Shown: positions 31,875 to 54,519, counted from the first letter of the stretch. The stretch: 64,000 nt of DNA from Cristatella mucedo (GCA_009760855.2 WPIO01000032.1:246001-310000); one strand, 5' to 3'. The notes: a model not told the origin generated them from the sequence alone. Program-made: numbers and translations.

Positions 31875-33485
31875 GTAATGTAATATATCTCCGTCTGTAA
31901 CTCCACAAAGTCATAAAGACCATGTGGCTGTTACGCAGGAGAGTTTTGTATAGCACACTCACAGCCTAAGCGGCTTTCGGTACGCATTCGGTAGCCAACA
32001 GACTTCATCTCGCACAACAAAGAGAAAGTGGGAAGCATAGCAGAGTCAGGAGAACAGTTGAGGTAGTGAGTAGGATGGAAGTAGCACCTCAGCACCGCTG
32101 GAAAGGATGAGACATAGTTGGCAGCAGGAGAGAAGTTGTCGTTGCGTAAGAATCGTGGAAGCGAGTTCCACAGTCTAGGACCTGCAGAGCTACAGCTTCT
32201 GTCGCCAGAGGTCTTTCGGCGGAGGACTGAAACAGCTAATTTATTGTCCAGGCAGGACCTTTGGGAACGAAGAGTCTGACACTGGTGGAACAGTTCAGCT
32301 AGGTACGGAGGAGCCAAGCCGTGGAGGGCCTTGTGGGTCAAAGAAGACACGTGTTCAAACCTACGGGACTTGAAAACTAGCCTTGCAGCCATATGCATAG
32401 CCAGCTGTAGTGACCTAGTTTCTAAGGTGCTCGCCCGCCCCCCCCCCGACCAAGGTCTGGCTGAGGTCATGGGCTCGAGCCTGGAGGCAGATGTGAAGCG
32501 CCTGAATAGAGATTATGTTCTCTTGGGGCGCTATACAAATGAACTATATTTAAATTGTTGTTTTCAGTAGCCCAGCCAAAAGGGAATTACAATAATCAAG
32601 CCGAGACAAAATTAAGGAGTTAGTTGGATTTTTTTGAAAGCCACTCCGCGATGGAAGACAGCTCCTAATCTTAGATAGGGATCTGACGTGATGGCTAGCT
32701 GTAGAAGCAATCTTCTGAATGAAGCCTTTAAAATTTAGGTAGCTGTCGGAAACGACAGCTAAATTTTGAGCACGTGGTCATGGTTGCACAACAGCAGCAC
32801 CTATTAGAAGAGCAAAGTCTTTAATCTAGCCACACGCTGCTTAGGGTGTCCTATGAGCAGCAGTTTGGTTTTATCGTCATTTAGTTTCAGGAAGTTTTCC
32901 GACACCTAGGGTCGAGTGTCGGCAAGGCAAGCATTCAGTTTAACCATTGCTGCAGCAGATTTTAATGGTTTGAATTAAAAATACAGCTGAGTATCGTCAG
33001 CATAAAAGTGATATCCTATTCCATGGGCCTTAATCACTTTTCCCAGAGGTCGAGTATAAATGGAGAACAGTAAGGGACTGAGGACAGACCCTTGAGGGAC
33101 TCCACAGGTGACCCATCTCGTGTGTGAGACCTGACCCCCCACACGACACGAATTGAACACGATCAGACAAGTACGACTTAAACCACGCCAGTGCTTCGTC
33201 TGCCAGACCGATCGTTGTTCTCAATCATTCAAGTAGAACATCGTGATCAATGGTGTCGAAGGCAGCTGAAAGATCTAGCAGAGCTAGGGCAGTGACATTC
33301 CCGTCATCACTAGCACTACTACGAGTCGGGACAACGGCACTACACGAGCAGATGCTCACATCGTTGATGGAGGCAGATTGCAAATAGGGGAAGCTCCCAT
33401 TTTTGCCAATATATTCAGGTAAGGGTAGGTTCTCAAGTTCTCTTGATATTATATACTGCTTCCACAATCCAAGTTCGAGCATTTA
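31875..33485 (-). mobile_element. LINE-A with reverse transcriptase motifs, interrupted by SINE-1
   Basis: This is the longest LINE copy here. On the minus strand from 33482: ALLDLSAAFDTIDHDVLLE (RT block), [26 protein letters not shown] (catalytic YADD), then after frameshifts the C-terminal GPRLWNSLPRFL and the 3' block at 31885. The element is 5'-truncated (no endonuclease) and dead. SINE-1 lies at 32400-32555. Confidence 0.88.
32400..32556 (+). mobile_element. SINE-1 nested in LINE-A
   Basis: TAGTTTCTAAGGTGCTCGCC, GGTCATGGGCTCGAGCC, then GTGAAGCGCCTGAATAGAGA and GGGGCGCTATACAAATGAAC. LINE-A sequence resumes after it (CCCAGCCAAAAGGGAATTAC). Confidence 0.85.
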
Positions 33486-34010
33486 TTATGGAGTTAGGAT
33501 TACAGTCACATCGGTTACGACTCAGCTATAAAAACACACTGCAGAGCAGCTCGATGTGGCCTGCAAGCACAAGCAGCATAGCGATCCCTGCAGACGACCA
33601 ATGTTTCGTTGGTTCTGCTGTCTTGCAAAGGTTCAGTAATTAGTTCAGTGTGGATCGTTGGTTTCCCACACTTTTAACTTGGCACTTGATACAACTCGAC
33701 TGAAGATGATGAGTGAGTACTCGCGGGAACGCTGCAAGAAAGAGGATCAACTGACCGCAGTCAGCGATGGGTTCGAGTGTGGACATGCGCCGCTCGACAG
33801 CTGCGCCGCCTCCGGGCGCGTCCTGTGCGCTCCGCCGCTAACTGCCCGCCCCTCAGTCTGCAGAAGGGGGCGGGGCCAGCTCGGTCACGCTGTGACGCTC
33901 ACGGCATTCGCCGCGGCCGGCGATGACGGCGGGCGGAGACGGCGGCCGCGGAGAGCCGGGATTTCTGGCCGCGTAGTCGGAGCCGCAGAAGTCGAACCGG
34001 CGCCGGTCGA
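33486..34010. promoter_or_regulatory. 5' flank and likely promoter/5' UTR region of the Ly6 gene
   Basis: Composition changes from AT-moderate to CpG-rich at about 33770. There is a GC-box-like GGGGGCGGGGCC near 33870. The exact start site cannot be seen. Confidence 0.4.
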
Positions 34011-34080
34011 ATGCCGCCGCTTCGACGCAGTCTACTGCTGGCGGCTCTGCTGACGACGTTCTTTCAACTCGCGGCGCGCG
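34011..34080 (+). CDS. Ly6 gene exon 1 (signal peptide)
   Basis: ATG at 34011 opens MPPLRRSLLLAAL, a basic then hydrophobic leader. The donor GTCAGT follows at 34081, leaving phase 1. The last G plus CC of exon 2 makes Ala. A run of TGC triplets lies just inside the intron. Confidence 0.85.
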
Positions 34081-37000
34081 GTCAGTGTGAGTGCTGCTGC
34101 TGCTGCTGCTGCTGCAACATCAGCCGGGCATCGCCGCTGCGGGCGGCGGCGAGCCGCGCTCGCCGCCGCGCGCGAGCGCGCGCGTCGCTTGCTCGTGGCC
34201 GCGCCGGTCGTCCGTCCGTCTGCTGCCTGGTCGCACACCCCTCGAGTCAGGTGAGCGCGCAGGCGAAGCCACCGCCACCACCGCCGCGAGTTCAGCGCGC
34301 AAGTGCAGCGGCCGGCCGCGGTGAGTCGCATCCGTCCGCGCGCGCCTCGATTGCGGCGGCGGCCAGCGGCGGTCGCCGGTGGCGCTCGCCGCTGGCCGCC
34401 GCCGCGGCGCTCCGTCCGATTGCCTCGGCCTGCTGACGAAGAAGGGACGCGCGTCGAGCAGCCCGCAGCCAGGCAGGGTCGGATTTCGTCGCCAGATGGA
34501 GCCGGCGGACATTTTACGACGGCGTCGATGGGAGCGGGGTTCGGAGCCCGGTCTAGATCCCCTCGCGAAGCCAATCGGCGGCAGGGGGGCGAGCGGGCGA
34601 GGACGCTGGTCGCGAGCGCACTCGCTCCGGGTTCGGCGCCCCCGGTGCGTGCGCCGCGTTCCTCCGACAGGCCGCCAGCAGCTTAGCCAAGCGGAGCGGA
34701 TATTCTCTCATTTGTCATCCACCGTGCGGGCTCTTTTGTTGACGATGCATTCGCCCTCAATTTTAGCCGGCCGACGGCTACGCCAGGTCGTACCGGGCAC
34801 GGGCCGCCGCCGCCTCCACACCGACGTTTGGTGCGGCGGCGGCGTCGGCTGTGCGTTCGGCTCCAGTACAAGTGCCAATCGGTCGTGTGCGAAGAGAAGT
34901 TTTCGGAGAGGTAGCTCAGCTAAGAGGACGCACTGCGTCGAGAAGCATCCCCGGCTGCCCCGGCCTTCTGCGTCGCAGTCTGCGTACTGTGTCGGCGAGG
35001 CCGTATAACCGAGCGGAGAGCGACGGATGTGGACGGATGCGACGGATGTTGGGGCGGCGCTCGGGCCGAAGTGAAGGCGACGGCGCAGCGAGAGGCCGCA
35101 GGCTGGAGCTATCCGTGCAGCGATGCGGGCTGGGATTTCTCGTAGACTTTTCTCCGCTTCCGGCGTCCGGGCAGCGAGGAGGAGGAGGTAGAGTCGTAGG
35201 TAGTCCGGACGAGGTCTGTCCTGTTTCCTTAACGGCAGTACGTGTAAAGTGAAAGAGAATCGGCTCTCCGAGTTCTCTAAATAATTATTGATATCGCTAC
35301 GATCTCGACGAAACCAAGCACCGCTGGTCTGCGATCGGCGCCAATGCATTGGGGGGCCTCTCAGCGTGCCTCGGCGGCGGCTCGCACCGGAGCTCTGCGG
35401 AGCGATCAGCTCCGCAGAGCTCGATCCACCGAATGCTCGGGCTCTGCGGCCCTCGTAGGTCGCCGGTCAGCGCCGCTAGTCGGCCGGTTTCTGAACGGGA
35501 ACGCTGCAATTCTGTGTCAGCCAGACTACGAGTGCCCCAGAGATTACGAGCGGTTCCTTAATTACTACCTACACGAACTGCGACTGGTAACTCCGCCTCT
35601 TAATTCTACATCGCCCTGAAGAGTAAGTGGGTGTTATGCAGGAGAGTTTTCTGTAGCTCAAACTCAAACCTAAGCGGCTTTCGGTGAGCTACGGTAGCCA
35701 ACAGGTTTCATCTGGCGAAACAGATGAAAAGTAAGAACCATAATCGAGTCGGGGGCTTCTGTTGCCAGCGGTCTTTAAGCGCAGGAATGGAGCAGCTAAT
35801 TTGGTCCGTAGAGAGCCCGAGGGCACGAGGAGGAGGCTGAAGCTGGTGCAGCAGCTGACCTAGATATGAAGAAGCCAAGCAGCGGCAGAGGCGTCAAAGT
35901 GTGGGTCAAAATAAGAATTCTGCTCGCGTGCATCCGTCGATCGATCGATCGGGAGCCATCGATCGATCGGGAGCCATCTCAGCTGCTTCAGCAAAGTAGA
36001 CGTGCGGCTAGGTACGACTGTACGGCTGTGCTTTGGCCTTCGAACGACTCAGTTGCACACACGCACTGGGCATTATGTGCCGGAGTGGGCTGTACGCCAT
36101 GGCTGCTGGTGTGCTGTGCACTCGCACCGCCTCGGCCGTCGTCGCGTTGTCGTCTGCGGCTCAGCGGCTACCGATGTGGCGGCGGCGGCGGACGCGCTAC
36201 ATCGAGGCTACGCCGGCGCTCCTCATCGCTGGCTGCACAGCGGTTGGATGCGCGCGCGGGCGTTCGTCGGCGGCGCCGCACCTGCCACTCGATTGCCGCA
36301 CGCGGCGGCGGCGGCGCGCACTGGCAGCAGCAGCAGCTATCGGTGCCAGCGCCAGCGCTAGCCCGAGAGCTCGCTCGGCTGGCTGCACAGTCGTCCTATC
36401 GTCGTCGGACGACGGTCTCGTGGCTTCGCGGTCTTCGCCGTCTCGTCGTTCGAGCCTCGTTCTCACCGACGAGCGCGCGTCGCTCTCTTGCAGCCGGGGC
36501 GACCGGGACGACCAGCTGTCGTACCTGCTCGTCAATTGACAGTCCGACTTGCGCGGACCCGTTCCCGCAGAATGACACGCAGTGCACCCAGTGCCCCAGT
36601 GGCTACTGCGTCAAGGTCGTGCAGCGATTCATCAGTCAAGACACGGGACTGAGTGAGTCCCGATCCGACACCTGCCTCCGCTGCCCCCCTCCCCCGCCGC
36701 CCCCACCGCCCCAGCATGTCGCGCCGGCTCCGTAGCCGCTGGCCGCGGTTATCTTTCCCATTCGAGAACGCCGTTCGCACTCCCGACCAATGCAGACGGA
36801 GTAGGCGGCGATGGCGGCCCAGCGACTCTCTACTTACCGTTCGCACTGGCGTTCGGCGGAAGTGCCTCGCTGGAGCCTTACCGTGGCGAGGGGGCGAGCT
36901 TGTAGCGGTTGGGGTGGGCGACGCCGCAGCGACCGGACGCGGTTAGCCGGGCTCTTGGCTCGCGCGGCGTTTGCGCCCGGTAGACGTGCCGCGGAGGTCA

Positions 37001-37280
37001 TCGTCGACCGCCTGCCTCTGCGCAAGGCCGCTTTCTGCTTTCAGCCGACACCACGGTCTATTTCCGAAGCTGCTTGACCGCGCTCAGTCCGGCCACCGCT
37101 CCTGGATGCAACGAGTATTACTCGGAAGCAGACATAACGCGCGCTGCTCTGACGTTGACCTGCGTCTGCCAGTCGGACTTGTGTAACGGCGGCCGTGACG
37201 TCGGCGCCAACGCCCTCCATCTGACGCTGCTGCTCGTGCTGCCCGCCGCCCACGTCTGCCTCGCCCTCCTCTCTCGCTGA
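34011..37280 (+). CDS. Ly6/uPAR-domain GPI-anchored protein, quiver/sleepless-like (complete, 3 exons)
   Basis: Exons 34011-34080, 36494-36652 and 37045-37280 join in phase 1 at both introns and give 154 aa. Residues 1-24 are a signal peptide (RRSLLLAALLTTFFQLAA). The mature part is a three-finger domain starting C-x2-C (C32, C35), with the quiver-type C-A-D-P-F at 43-47, then C54, C57, C62, C86, C98, and the C-V-C-Q-S-D-L-C-N ending at 116-124 typical of Ly6. Residues 133-152 are a hydrophobic tail suited to GPI transfer, with small residues at 124-126. One sequon, N50-D-T. The family acts at the cell surface, often on ion channels, receptors or junctions. Odd: 11 ectodomain cysteines, where 10 are usual. 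The gene sits in a CpG-rich block. The assignment to Ly6 is firm; a specific orthologue is not claimed. Confidence 0.9.
34090..34115. repeat. (TGC)n in intron 1 of the Ly6 gene
   Basis: About eight TGC units start 10 nt after the exon 1 donor. Confidence 0.9.
35390..35422. other. 14-bp perfect inverted repeat, GATCA loop
   Basis: GAGCTCTGCGGAGC, loop GATCA, GCTCCGCAGAGCTC, in intron 1 of the Ly6 gene. Confidence 0.9.
35618..36015 (-). mobile_element. LINE-A 3' fragment in Ly6 intron 1
   Basis: GTTATGCAGGAGAGTTTTCT, CCTAAGCGGCTTTCGGTGAG and GGTCTTTAAGCGCAGGAATG follow LINE-A order on the minus strand. A short tandem of TCGATCGATCGGGAGCCA (about 35938-35974) interrupts it. Confidence 0.75.
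36494..36652 (+). CDS. Ly6 gene exon 2 (first half of the three-finger domain)
   Basis: The acceptor TCTCTTGCAG ends at 36493 and the donor GTGAGT starts at 36653. The exon encodes SCRTCSSIDSPTCADPF and then QCTQCPSGYCVKVVQRF, and ends in phase 1. Confidence 0.88.
   Translation, partial: PGRPGRPAVVPARQLTVRLARTRSRRMTRSAPSAPVATASRSCSDSSVKTRD
37045..37280 (+). CDS. Ly6 gene exon 3 (second half and GPI tail)
   Basis: The acceptor TCTGCTTTCAG ends at 37044. The frame gives TVYFRSCLTAL, GCNEYYSEAD and TCVCQSDLCNGG, followed by a hydrophobic C-terminus and TGA at 37278-37280. Nearer AG sites at 37068 and 37086 give the wrong phase. Confidence 0.88.
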
Positions 37281-40200
37281 TGGACGACGGCGGCGGATCG
37301 AGCGGAGAGCGCGCGCCCGCACCTGCCAGTCGCCAAAAGGTCGTCGCACTGACGGTTGCCAAAGGTCATGGATGTCTTCGGTCGTTTTCCGAGTTTGGCG
37401 CTCATCGCCGTCCGTAGAAAGCGTCAAATCTGGAAGCGAGGCTCGCTGGTAAACCACGCAGGCTCAGCCAGACCGACACCAGCCGTCGTCTGCTTTTATG
37501 TCGCGCGCGCGTTGAAGATTCTAGCAGTCAAAGCGGAGTCCGCTATGAACTAGCGCTGTGGGCGGCTTAAACAAAAAGAGCGCACGGCAGCTCGTTGGGC
37601 GGCGTGGACCGCGTCGCCCCGCGACCGGAAGCCGCCTAGCTCGTGTACCCGGAGTGTTGCGCCGGCGCTCTCAGCACCTAGTCGCCAGCGCCGACGAGCT
37701 TCGCCAAAGCAGCTGTCGGGGCGGCCTCGGGGTCGCTCCGTGCTGCCTGGCTGTCAATGCAGCGCCGCTGAAAGCCCGGCCAAGGCCTTTCAAGGCGTGA
37801 GCACCGCTCGTCGCTCGCTCCGCGTCCATTTCAGTCTGTTTCGGCGCGGAAAATGCTCTTGCCGAGCAGCTGCGTCCGCGCGTAGCTCGCCGAGGCAGAA
37901 ACTAGCATACGTCCGGCGGCTGCGGCGGCGGCGGCGGCGGATGGGAGCGGAACTGGCGAGCGTAGCACTCGCACGTACCCGGGCGAGGCTTCGCAGCTAC
38001 AGGAAGTAGCGCACGAATCGTGGCGGTCCCGTTGACGAAGCACGCGCACGACCGCCGAGAGAAATCGAGCGCCCATGGACCCGCCATAACGCTGCCGAAA
38101 GTAGCTCCAAGGTGCTCGTGCAGTGGACGCTGAAGTGTCCACCCTTTTTTTCTATCCTTTCGTCGAATGCAATACCATCTGCGATCGGGAGCAATCCGAG
38201 CGCCGCCCCGCGAACGCCCTCGCTCCGGCGGCTTACATGCGAGTTCTCGCGAGAGATCGGGCTTCGACTGCGGAGCAAGGCGCGGTCAGCAGTCACCCAG
38301 GGCTCAGGGCGCATGGCAACAGCCCGCAGGAGCGAGAGGGCGTTGGTGGCGAGTCGCTCGCCGCGGCGCTCGGCGAGGAGCGGACGACCGCCGAAGAGCG
38401 GGAGGGGCCACGCAGCGTCGGGCGGGCGTGGTAGCATTCGGCGGCGGCAGACGACGCGCCGCGGCCGAATTGAATACGGCCGGCTACTTGCCAAGGCGTC
38501 GCGGACAGACTGCGGTCGGTCGGCGCGCGGATGCGACGGGTCAGTGGCTTTCGGCGGGCGCGTCCCGGCGGTCGTGGAGCGGCGCTCGCGCTGCTGCTTT
38601 TCTTTCGTGAGTTCTTTCCTTTCAAAGTGTGTCGCGGACGACGCTGTTTATATTTCGCAAACAGACACCGCAGTTCGTCTTCGTGGGAATTACTGTAGCG
38701 AGCAATCGCTGGGAATTTATTTCTAAAGAGCAAGCAATTTCTTCCAATTTGTCGTCAAGGTATTCAAAGTTAAATGGACCGATCCAAGTGCCAAAATGGC
38801 CACTTGGCAGTGCTGCTTCGCCGTCGCATGCTGACGAAGCCCGCTACGAGGCTAAAGTAGGTCACTCCGGCATGTAACGAGACAGGAGGATTTTCACAGC
38901 GATGATTTTGAGTGCTACACGATCGCAGTAGGCTATCCCAAACTGGTCCGAGGCTTTGACTCCTCCGGCGAGCCGCTGTGCCAAACCAAATAAACATAGG
39001 GCTCACATTAGCGGGAAAGCTCGGTAAATAGAGATCGCCAAGCGCAGATTCTTTTCCCGCCTATCGAGCTCGAGCGATTTAAAAGAAAAACGCGCCCTTG
39101 CGCAGCAAACTCGCTGTCAAAAATAGCGCTCCATGGAATCCGACTGCTCAAGGAGCAGTCGCCAAAGCTGCGTAGTTGGTGGCGACCGCGAACAGACGCC
39201 GCTCACCGCACGGATACACGCGTACGCACTGCGGAAAGATTGCGTAAACTATTTGACCGATACGCTCACGACCGCTTCAGCTGCCTTAGCTCCGCAAGCG
39301 CTCGTCGGCTTCAACGTCTCGGGAGACGGAGAGCGCCACCGCGGTCGGTCGCTATGCAAATTCTTGCTGCTGCGAGGGCGCCTAGCAGCGTTGCCTAGAC
39401 CGTCGGAGGCGCCGCGCCCGCCGTAGCCGGGTGCTCCGGCCGGCGTGGCGGGGGGGAGGGGGAGTTGTCTTAGCCTGGCGACTCGCCCCGCACGAAGCGT
39501 TGGACGTCCGGTCCAGAGCGTGCAGCTCAGCTGAAACCTCGAGTTGGCAAATGCGAGGGCACATATTCTCTTCGGGGAGAACGAACGTCGCCGACAAGGA
39601 TTTGCGGCGGCCCTGAAAGCCAATCGATTCGCGCGGTCCATTGCGGACTGGGATCGTCAGGTTTGCTTGCTTTTTGTCTACAACTTCGGCTCCGTTTCGA
39701 GTGTGAACTGCAAAGATACTGGCTTAAATCCTTGAGAGATCGCGGGAAGTTTCGCTTTTGCTTTATACTGCCGGCCTGATTATCCGCTCACCTAAACTAG
39801 CGGTTAGCCAAGCCCAGCTAGTGTGCCCGGCCGACCGCCGGGCCAGGATGTGGTCGGTTTCTGACGGCTTCGGTTTATTTGGTGGCGGATTTAGTAACGC
39901 GTTAAGCGGTCGCGGCGCGTACCTGAGCTACCTCTCCACGCCATATACTGTACACGCCAGACAAACACCGGGTCTGTCACCCCCACGGCCTTAGCTGCGC
40001 AGGTCTCCCGCAGACCCTACCGCGAACCCTAACCTAACTAGCATGCACGAGATGGACTAGCCGTGCGGCGCAGTCGCGGTGGCGTCGATACGTCCTGACT
40101 GGGGCCCCTCATCGGATTCTACCTAGCGACAAGTCTGCCTATACACCAGGACACGAGTGGCCAGCACACTGCGAAGTCAAAGTTGCTCTTTGGTGTTTAT

Positions 40201-40640
40201 CGCTGGAGGCTTCGCGACGTCCCAAAGTAACGTGGGTCGTCGAGCAGCGGCGGCCCTCCAGCGGAGCAGCCAACATACAATAAGGCGAAGTGCTTGCGTT
40301 CTACCCGTGCGTCCGAGCCGCGGTCGCGGACCGTCTCAATCTGCCTCCGTCTGCGTGCACCTGCACACTCTCGCTCGCTCTCCCACCTACGCTCACTCTC
40401 ACTTGCTCTCAACTCACACATTCTCTCCCACTCACTGCCTCTCCGTCTCTCTCCGAACGTCGAGCCAGGTTTTCACGGATCCTCTTATTTAACCGTTGCA
40501 GGATCAGCCTCGCGCACGCCAGGTCGGACGACGGGACGGGATGGGGGTGGGGGCGGGGCGCACGGCTACTCGCTCCTCGCTCCACCGCGCGATCCGGCGG
40601 CTCCCAGCTAGCGCCGTCTATTCGGATTCTCAGCCAGGCG
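37281..40640. other. CpG-rich region after the Ly6 gene, no further gene resolved
   Basis: High GC opens long frames on both strands (up to 204 codons at 38112, +), but none carries a recognised motif or consistent splice sites. AATAAA at 38989-38994 could end the Ly6 transcript, with a long 3' UTR. CTCT-rich runs at 40370-40450. Confidence 0.4.
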
Positions 40641-41570
40641 TAGCTGATCTATTACGTCCAAGTGCATAGATTGCCCCGCCGACCTCGCACACTTCGGCAT
40701 TCGTTCAGGGATAGGTGAACGCGGCCCACTGCAAGCCGTCTGAACAGCAGGCTGTCCAGACATTCCGCTAGCGCGCGTTCTCTCCTAGAGCGTCCTCCCC
40801 CAGTCGCACTTCGCGCGCGCGCGATCACGATCCATTCTTTCGGGCCATGCCTGAGTAAAGGTAAGTGCCTCACCCCTGGGTCAAAGCGGGGCGGTAGCCA
40901 CTATCAGGGACGGGCACCTAGCGGAGGGGCTAATTAACGGGCTGGTCGCTTCAAAATTCAGATTACTGCCGTTCGATCAAAGAAATCGAGACCCTGTCGA
41001 GTGGGGCTGCCCGTTGGTCATAGAATGCGGCAAGCAATCGAATCGGTCAGCTGATCGATCTACGTAGCTGCCCGTAGCTGACAGATCTTCATCGCATTTC
41101 TCTTGAGTAGCGAATTAAGGTGAGCATACTTCACGATTAACAAATGTCGCGAGCGTCAAGATTCGCTTTAACTTGGTAGCTCGTCGAAAGAGTCAAATTT
41201 GATAGATGTCTCCGGTCCGACTCGAGGATCCGAGGATACCATCTTTTGCATAGTGCCCTCTGAAAAAGGCGTTCGGGAACGCTCATTTACCTGCCGACTC
41301 TCGCGCTCCGGCGTTCGTTGCCGAGGCAAGCGCTAGAGGAAAGCTTCTTGAAAGCCTCCCAAAATGGCTTTCAGGTGTCCTTTTTCAGGACTACGCACGG
41401 CATCTAGGCTTTGCCAGACTGAGACAGAGGGTCGGCAGATCCAAAGGACAATGCACTCACAATTTCACAAAGATAGACCGGTTCGAGAGCCAATATTTAC
41501 AAGTATGCAAATTGCAAATTAAAAACGAAGTGCGAACGAGAAAAGTTAGCCGTCTGTCTATGTGGAGCTA
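40641..41570. other. Intergenic, nothing recognised
   Basis: Falling GC, no supported ORF. Confidence 0.45.
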
Positions 41571-41574
41571 TCCT

Positions 41575-41710
41575 GCTTCGCTGGTTTGGCCCAGTGGTTA
41601 AGGTGCTTGCCCTGACTAAGGTCTGGCCGAGGTCGTGGGCTCGAGCCTAATGGCATACGTGAAGCGTCTGAATAGAGATTAAGCTATCTTTAGCGCTATA
41701 CAAATGGATA
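41575..41710 (+). mobile_element. SINE-1, complete
   Basis: CTGGTTTGGCCCAGTGGTTAA (A box), GGTCGTGGGCTCGAGCC (B box), GTGAAGCGTCTGAATAGAGA, then TTTAGCGCTATACAAATGGA, continuing into TA repeats. Confidence 0.87.
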
Positions 41711-41802
41711 TATATAAAATATATATATATATATATTATATATATTATATATTGTATATATTATAATATATACAATATATATATAATATATATATATATA
41801 TT
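41708..41802. repeat. AT-rich palindromic TA array
   Basis: Interrupted TATA repeats with mirrored ATTGTATATATTATA and TATAATATATACAAT segments, extending from the SINE-1 tail. Confidence 0.9.
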
Positions 41803-43330
41803 GTAAGCACCTATAATTCTTTTCGGCATTCCAGTACACCGACAGCGCCATTGGCTACCACGGCACTGTACACTGTACTAGCCAATCTCTCTTTACATTC
41901 CGCGACGGATAAAATCAGTCGCCGGCTAATTGGACGTTTGAAAGTGGCGTCTGGCTTGAGCAATGTTTGCGAAACGCGCCTAAAGTTCGTGAAAAACAGC
42001 ACTTCAAAAGCGCAGTCTTCGTGCCAAGGCGTGGTTAGAATGGGCACAGCTTGGCGGTACGAAGTTCACGGGCACAACGTGCCTCCGGTCGTTGCGTAGT
42101 CCACTGGCGGTACATTTACTGACGGGCGGCTTGCCACCTCTTCTGCCCGGTCGCTTCGCCTGCACCACCGATCGCGAGTTTTGGAGGCTTTCGCCCGGCT
42201 GCTGCCCCGAGACGGTTCGAGGTATTTTACCCAGCAAAGGCTAGATGAAATTCTTTCGGATAACCCTGGCAAATGATCGCCAAGAAACCGAACCTTCTAG
42301 TTTCACTTGCGACGGTAGCGGCAAATGAGCAGGCCGTTCAGCAAGCACCAGCAGCTTACAGAGTACAGGTGCTTTCCGGTGTGCCGTGGCAGCCTGCTCT
42401 TCTGAACGTAGGGATGGACATCGTTATTAATCAGATATAGAGGGATGTTACAAAAGCAGCTATCGTTCAGAGCTCCCTGTGGCCTGTCATAGTGATCCTT
42501 GCTTTCGATTGAGGCGAGGCTGACTTGAAAGAGATCGACTTTGTCATGCAATTTCCCAAGGTCCCATCATTTAATAACCTTACGTGTGCATGCAACTGAT
42601 GCCCGGGTTGACCCAGAAATGTGATTACATTGCCGACCCTCAAAAGCCCTCGATCGGCAGTGAATAGCACTTTTCAGCCTGGGCTCATCGGCCTTGGCTT
42701 GCATTCGCTGTGAAGAGCGAAGTCAAAGGAAAGCGAGCATTGGCATGAGATGCAGAACTTGGACCCTTGCTTGCCAGGCAGGTCAACGACAATTCAGCTC
42801 TTTTCGGGCCAACAGAGCCGGAATGTATACGAATTCGACAGGAACGACAAGGTAGCCGCTGGTGATCCGTAGGGTTTGCAGATACACAGTTATTTGTCCG
42901 GTAAAGCTGCTCACAGTAAATCGTTTGCAAGCTAGCATTACCATCCACGATAATGTTGGTAGCACAGGTAGCGATCCGAAAATTTGAGTACTAAATAAGC
43001 AGACAATCAGCAATACAACTAGTACTATACATTTGTTGAACTGCTAGTTCATGGCACTGCTTGGACAGAGATTGGCAAGAGAAAACCTACCCGACCATTG
43101 TTCTGCACCGGACTTGACCAAAATAGTCAGTCGTTCCACCCTTTACGGGTCACGGGAGCAAACATGAGTCGATCCACAATGTGGAGAAACAGCCAAGCAC
43201 TGCAGGTCGCGAGCCTGCACACGGTCGGTCAGCAACCTCTTGGCTACAGTATGCTAAACACGTCGGGGCACAGCCACAGCGAGCCAGCAGTCTGACCGAC
43301 CGCGTCAAGCAGCAGTGACAGTGACCGAGT
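41803..43330. other. Between the TA array and the ABHD14 3' end, no gene recognised
   Basis: Several short open frames (under 90 codons) without motifs. The 3' UTR of ABHD14 must extend into this stretch. No clear poly(A) signal could be chosen. Confidence 0.4.
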
Positions 43331-43332
43331 TG

Positions 43333-53867
<10,535 letters not shown>

Positions 53868-54060
53868 ATCGACCCGCCCAGCTGCGGCTCCACCCCACCC
53901 GGCAACCGATCGCTACCGGGAACGCCGACGCCGATGCCAATGGCGCCGCTATCGCCGGCTACCGCTGAATGCTGAGTGGACTGGTTGGGATTTGGCCTCC
54001 TTTTAATTTCGTTCAATATTAAAAGGATGTCGCGATTACAGGTGATAGTGAGGCCTGGCA
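53868..54060 (-). promoter_or_regulatory. ABHD14: 5' flank of the ABHD14 gene
   Basis: CpG-rich sequence immediately upstream of the ATG at 53867. No TATA box is evident. Inferred from position only. Confidence 0.35.
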
Positions 54061-54062
54061 TT

Positions 54063-54195
54063 TTGAGTCGCCCTGGTTTGGCCCAGTGGTGCGGCGTCAC
54101 CGTTTACGACTAGGCTCTAGCCCTGCAGCCAACTATGTCAAAAGCATGGATAGAGATTAAGTGTTCTCTCGGATCGCTACAATAAAAATGAATTA
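54063..54195 (+). mobile_element. SINE-1, diverged
   Basis: GCCCTGGTTTGGCCCAGTGGT (A box), then TAGAGATTAAGTGTTCTCTC and GATCGCTACAATAAAAATGA. The B-box region is partly deleted. Confidence 0.7.
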
Positions 54196-54196
54196 C

Positions 54197-54247
54197 ACAC
54201 ACGCACGCACACACACACGCACGCACGCACGCACGCACGCACATATA
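54197..54247. repeat. (CACG)n/(CA)n microsatellite at a SINE-1 tail
   Basis: ACACGCACGCACACACAC then repeated GCAC units and ATATATAT. Confidence 0.93.
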
Positions 54248-54519
54248 TATGGACTGAAGGCACAGCCCATACAGATTCGAGGTTCACCAGAGGCGCAGTT
54301 AGACGGCTCGTGGCGAGCCGCGTTACGTATGCTGGGAAGCCGGAAAAGTTAGTATTTCAAATGGGTTCCTAGGGGGTGAAGTTTCACGCGAGTCAATGAG
54401 CTGCTTGATGGGATCAGTGCAGGTTGGAAATTAGCGGTTTGCTGTGGCAGTTGGAACGTTCACGATAGACAAGACCAGCTGCCGAATCTTGCACCATCTG
54501 CAAGAATGTAACGTAATGA

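Noticed and set aside
32745-33485. A live LINE-A
   Set aside because: The YADD and GVPQGS blocks are present, but frameshifts separate them and the endonuclease half is absent, so it is a dead, truncated copy.
38112-38726. 204-codon plus-strand frame and overlapping minus-strand frames
   Set aside because: CpG-rich DNA opens long frames on both strands. The protein is Arg/Ser-rich with no motif.
40020-40040. Telomere-like CCCTAACCTAA
   Set aside because: Two degenerate units only.
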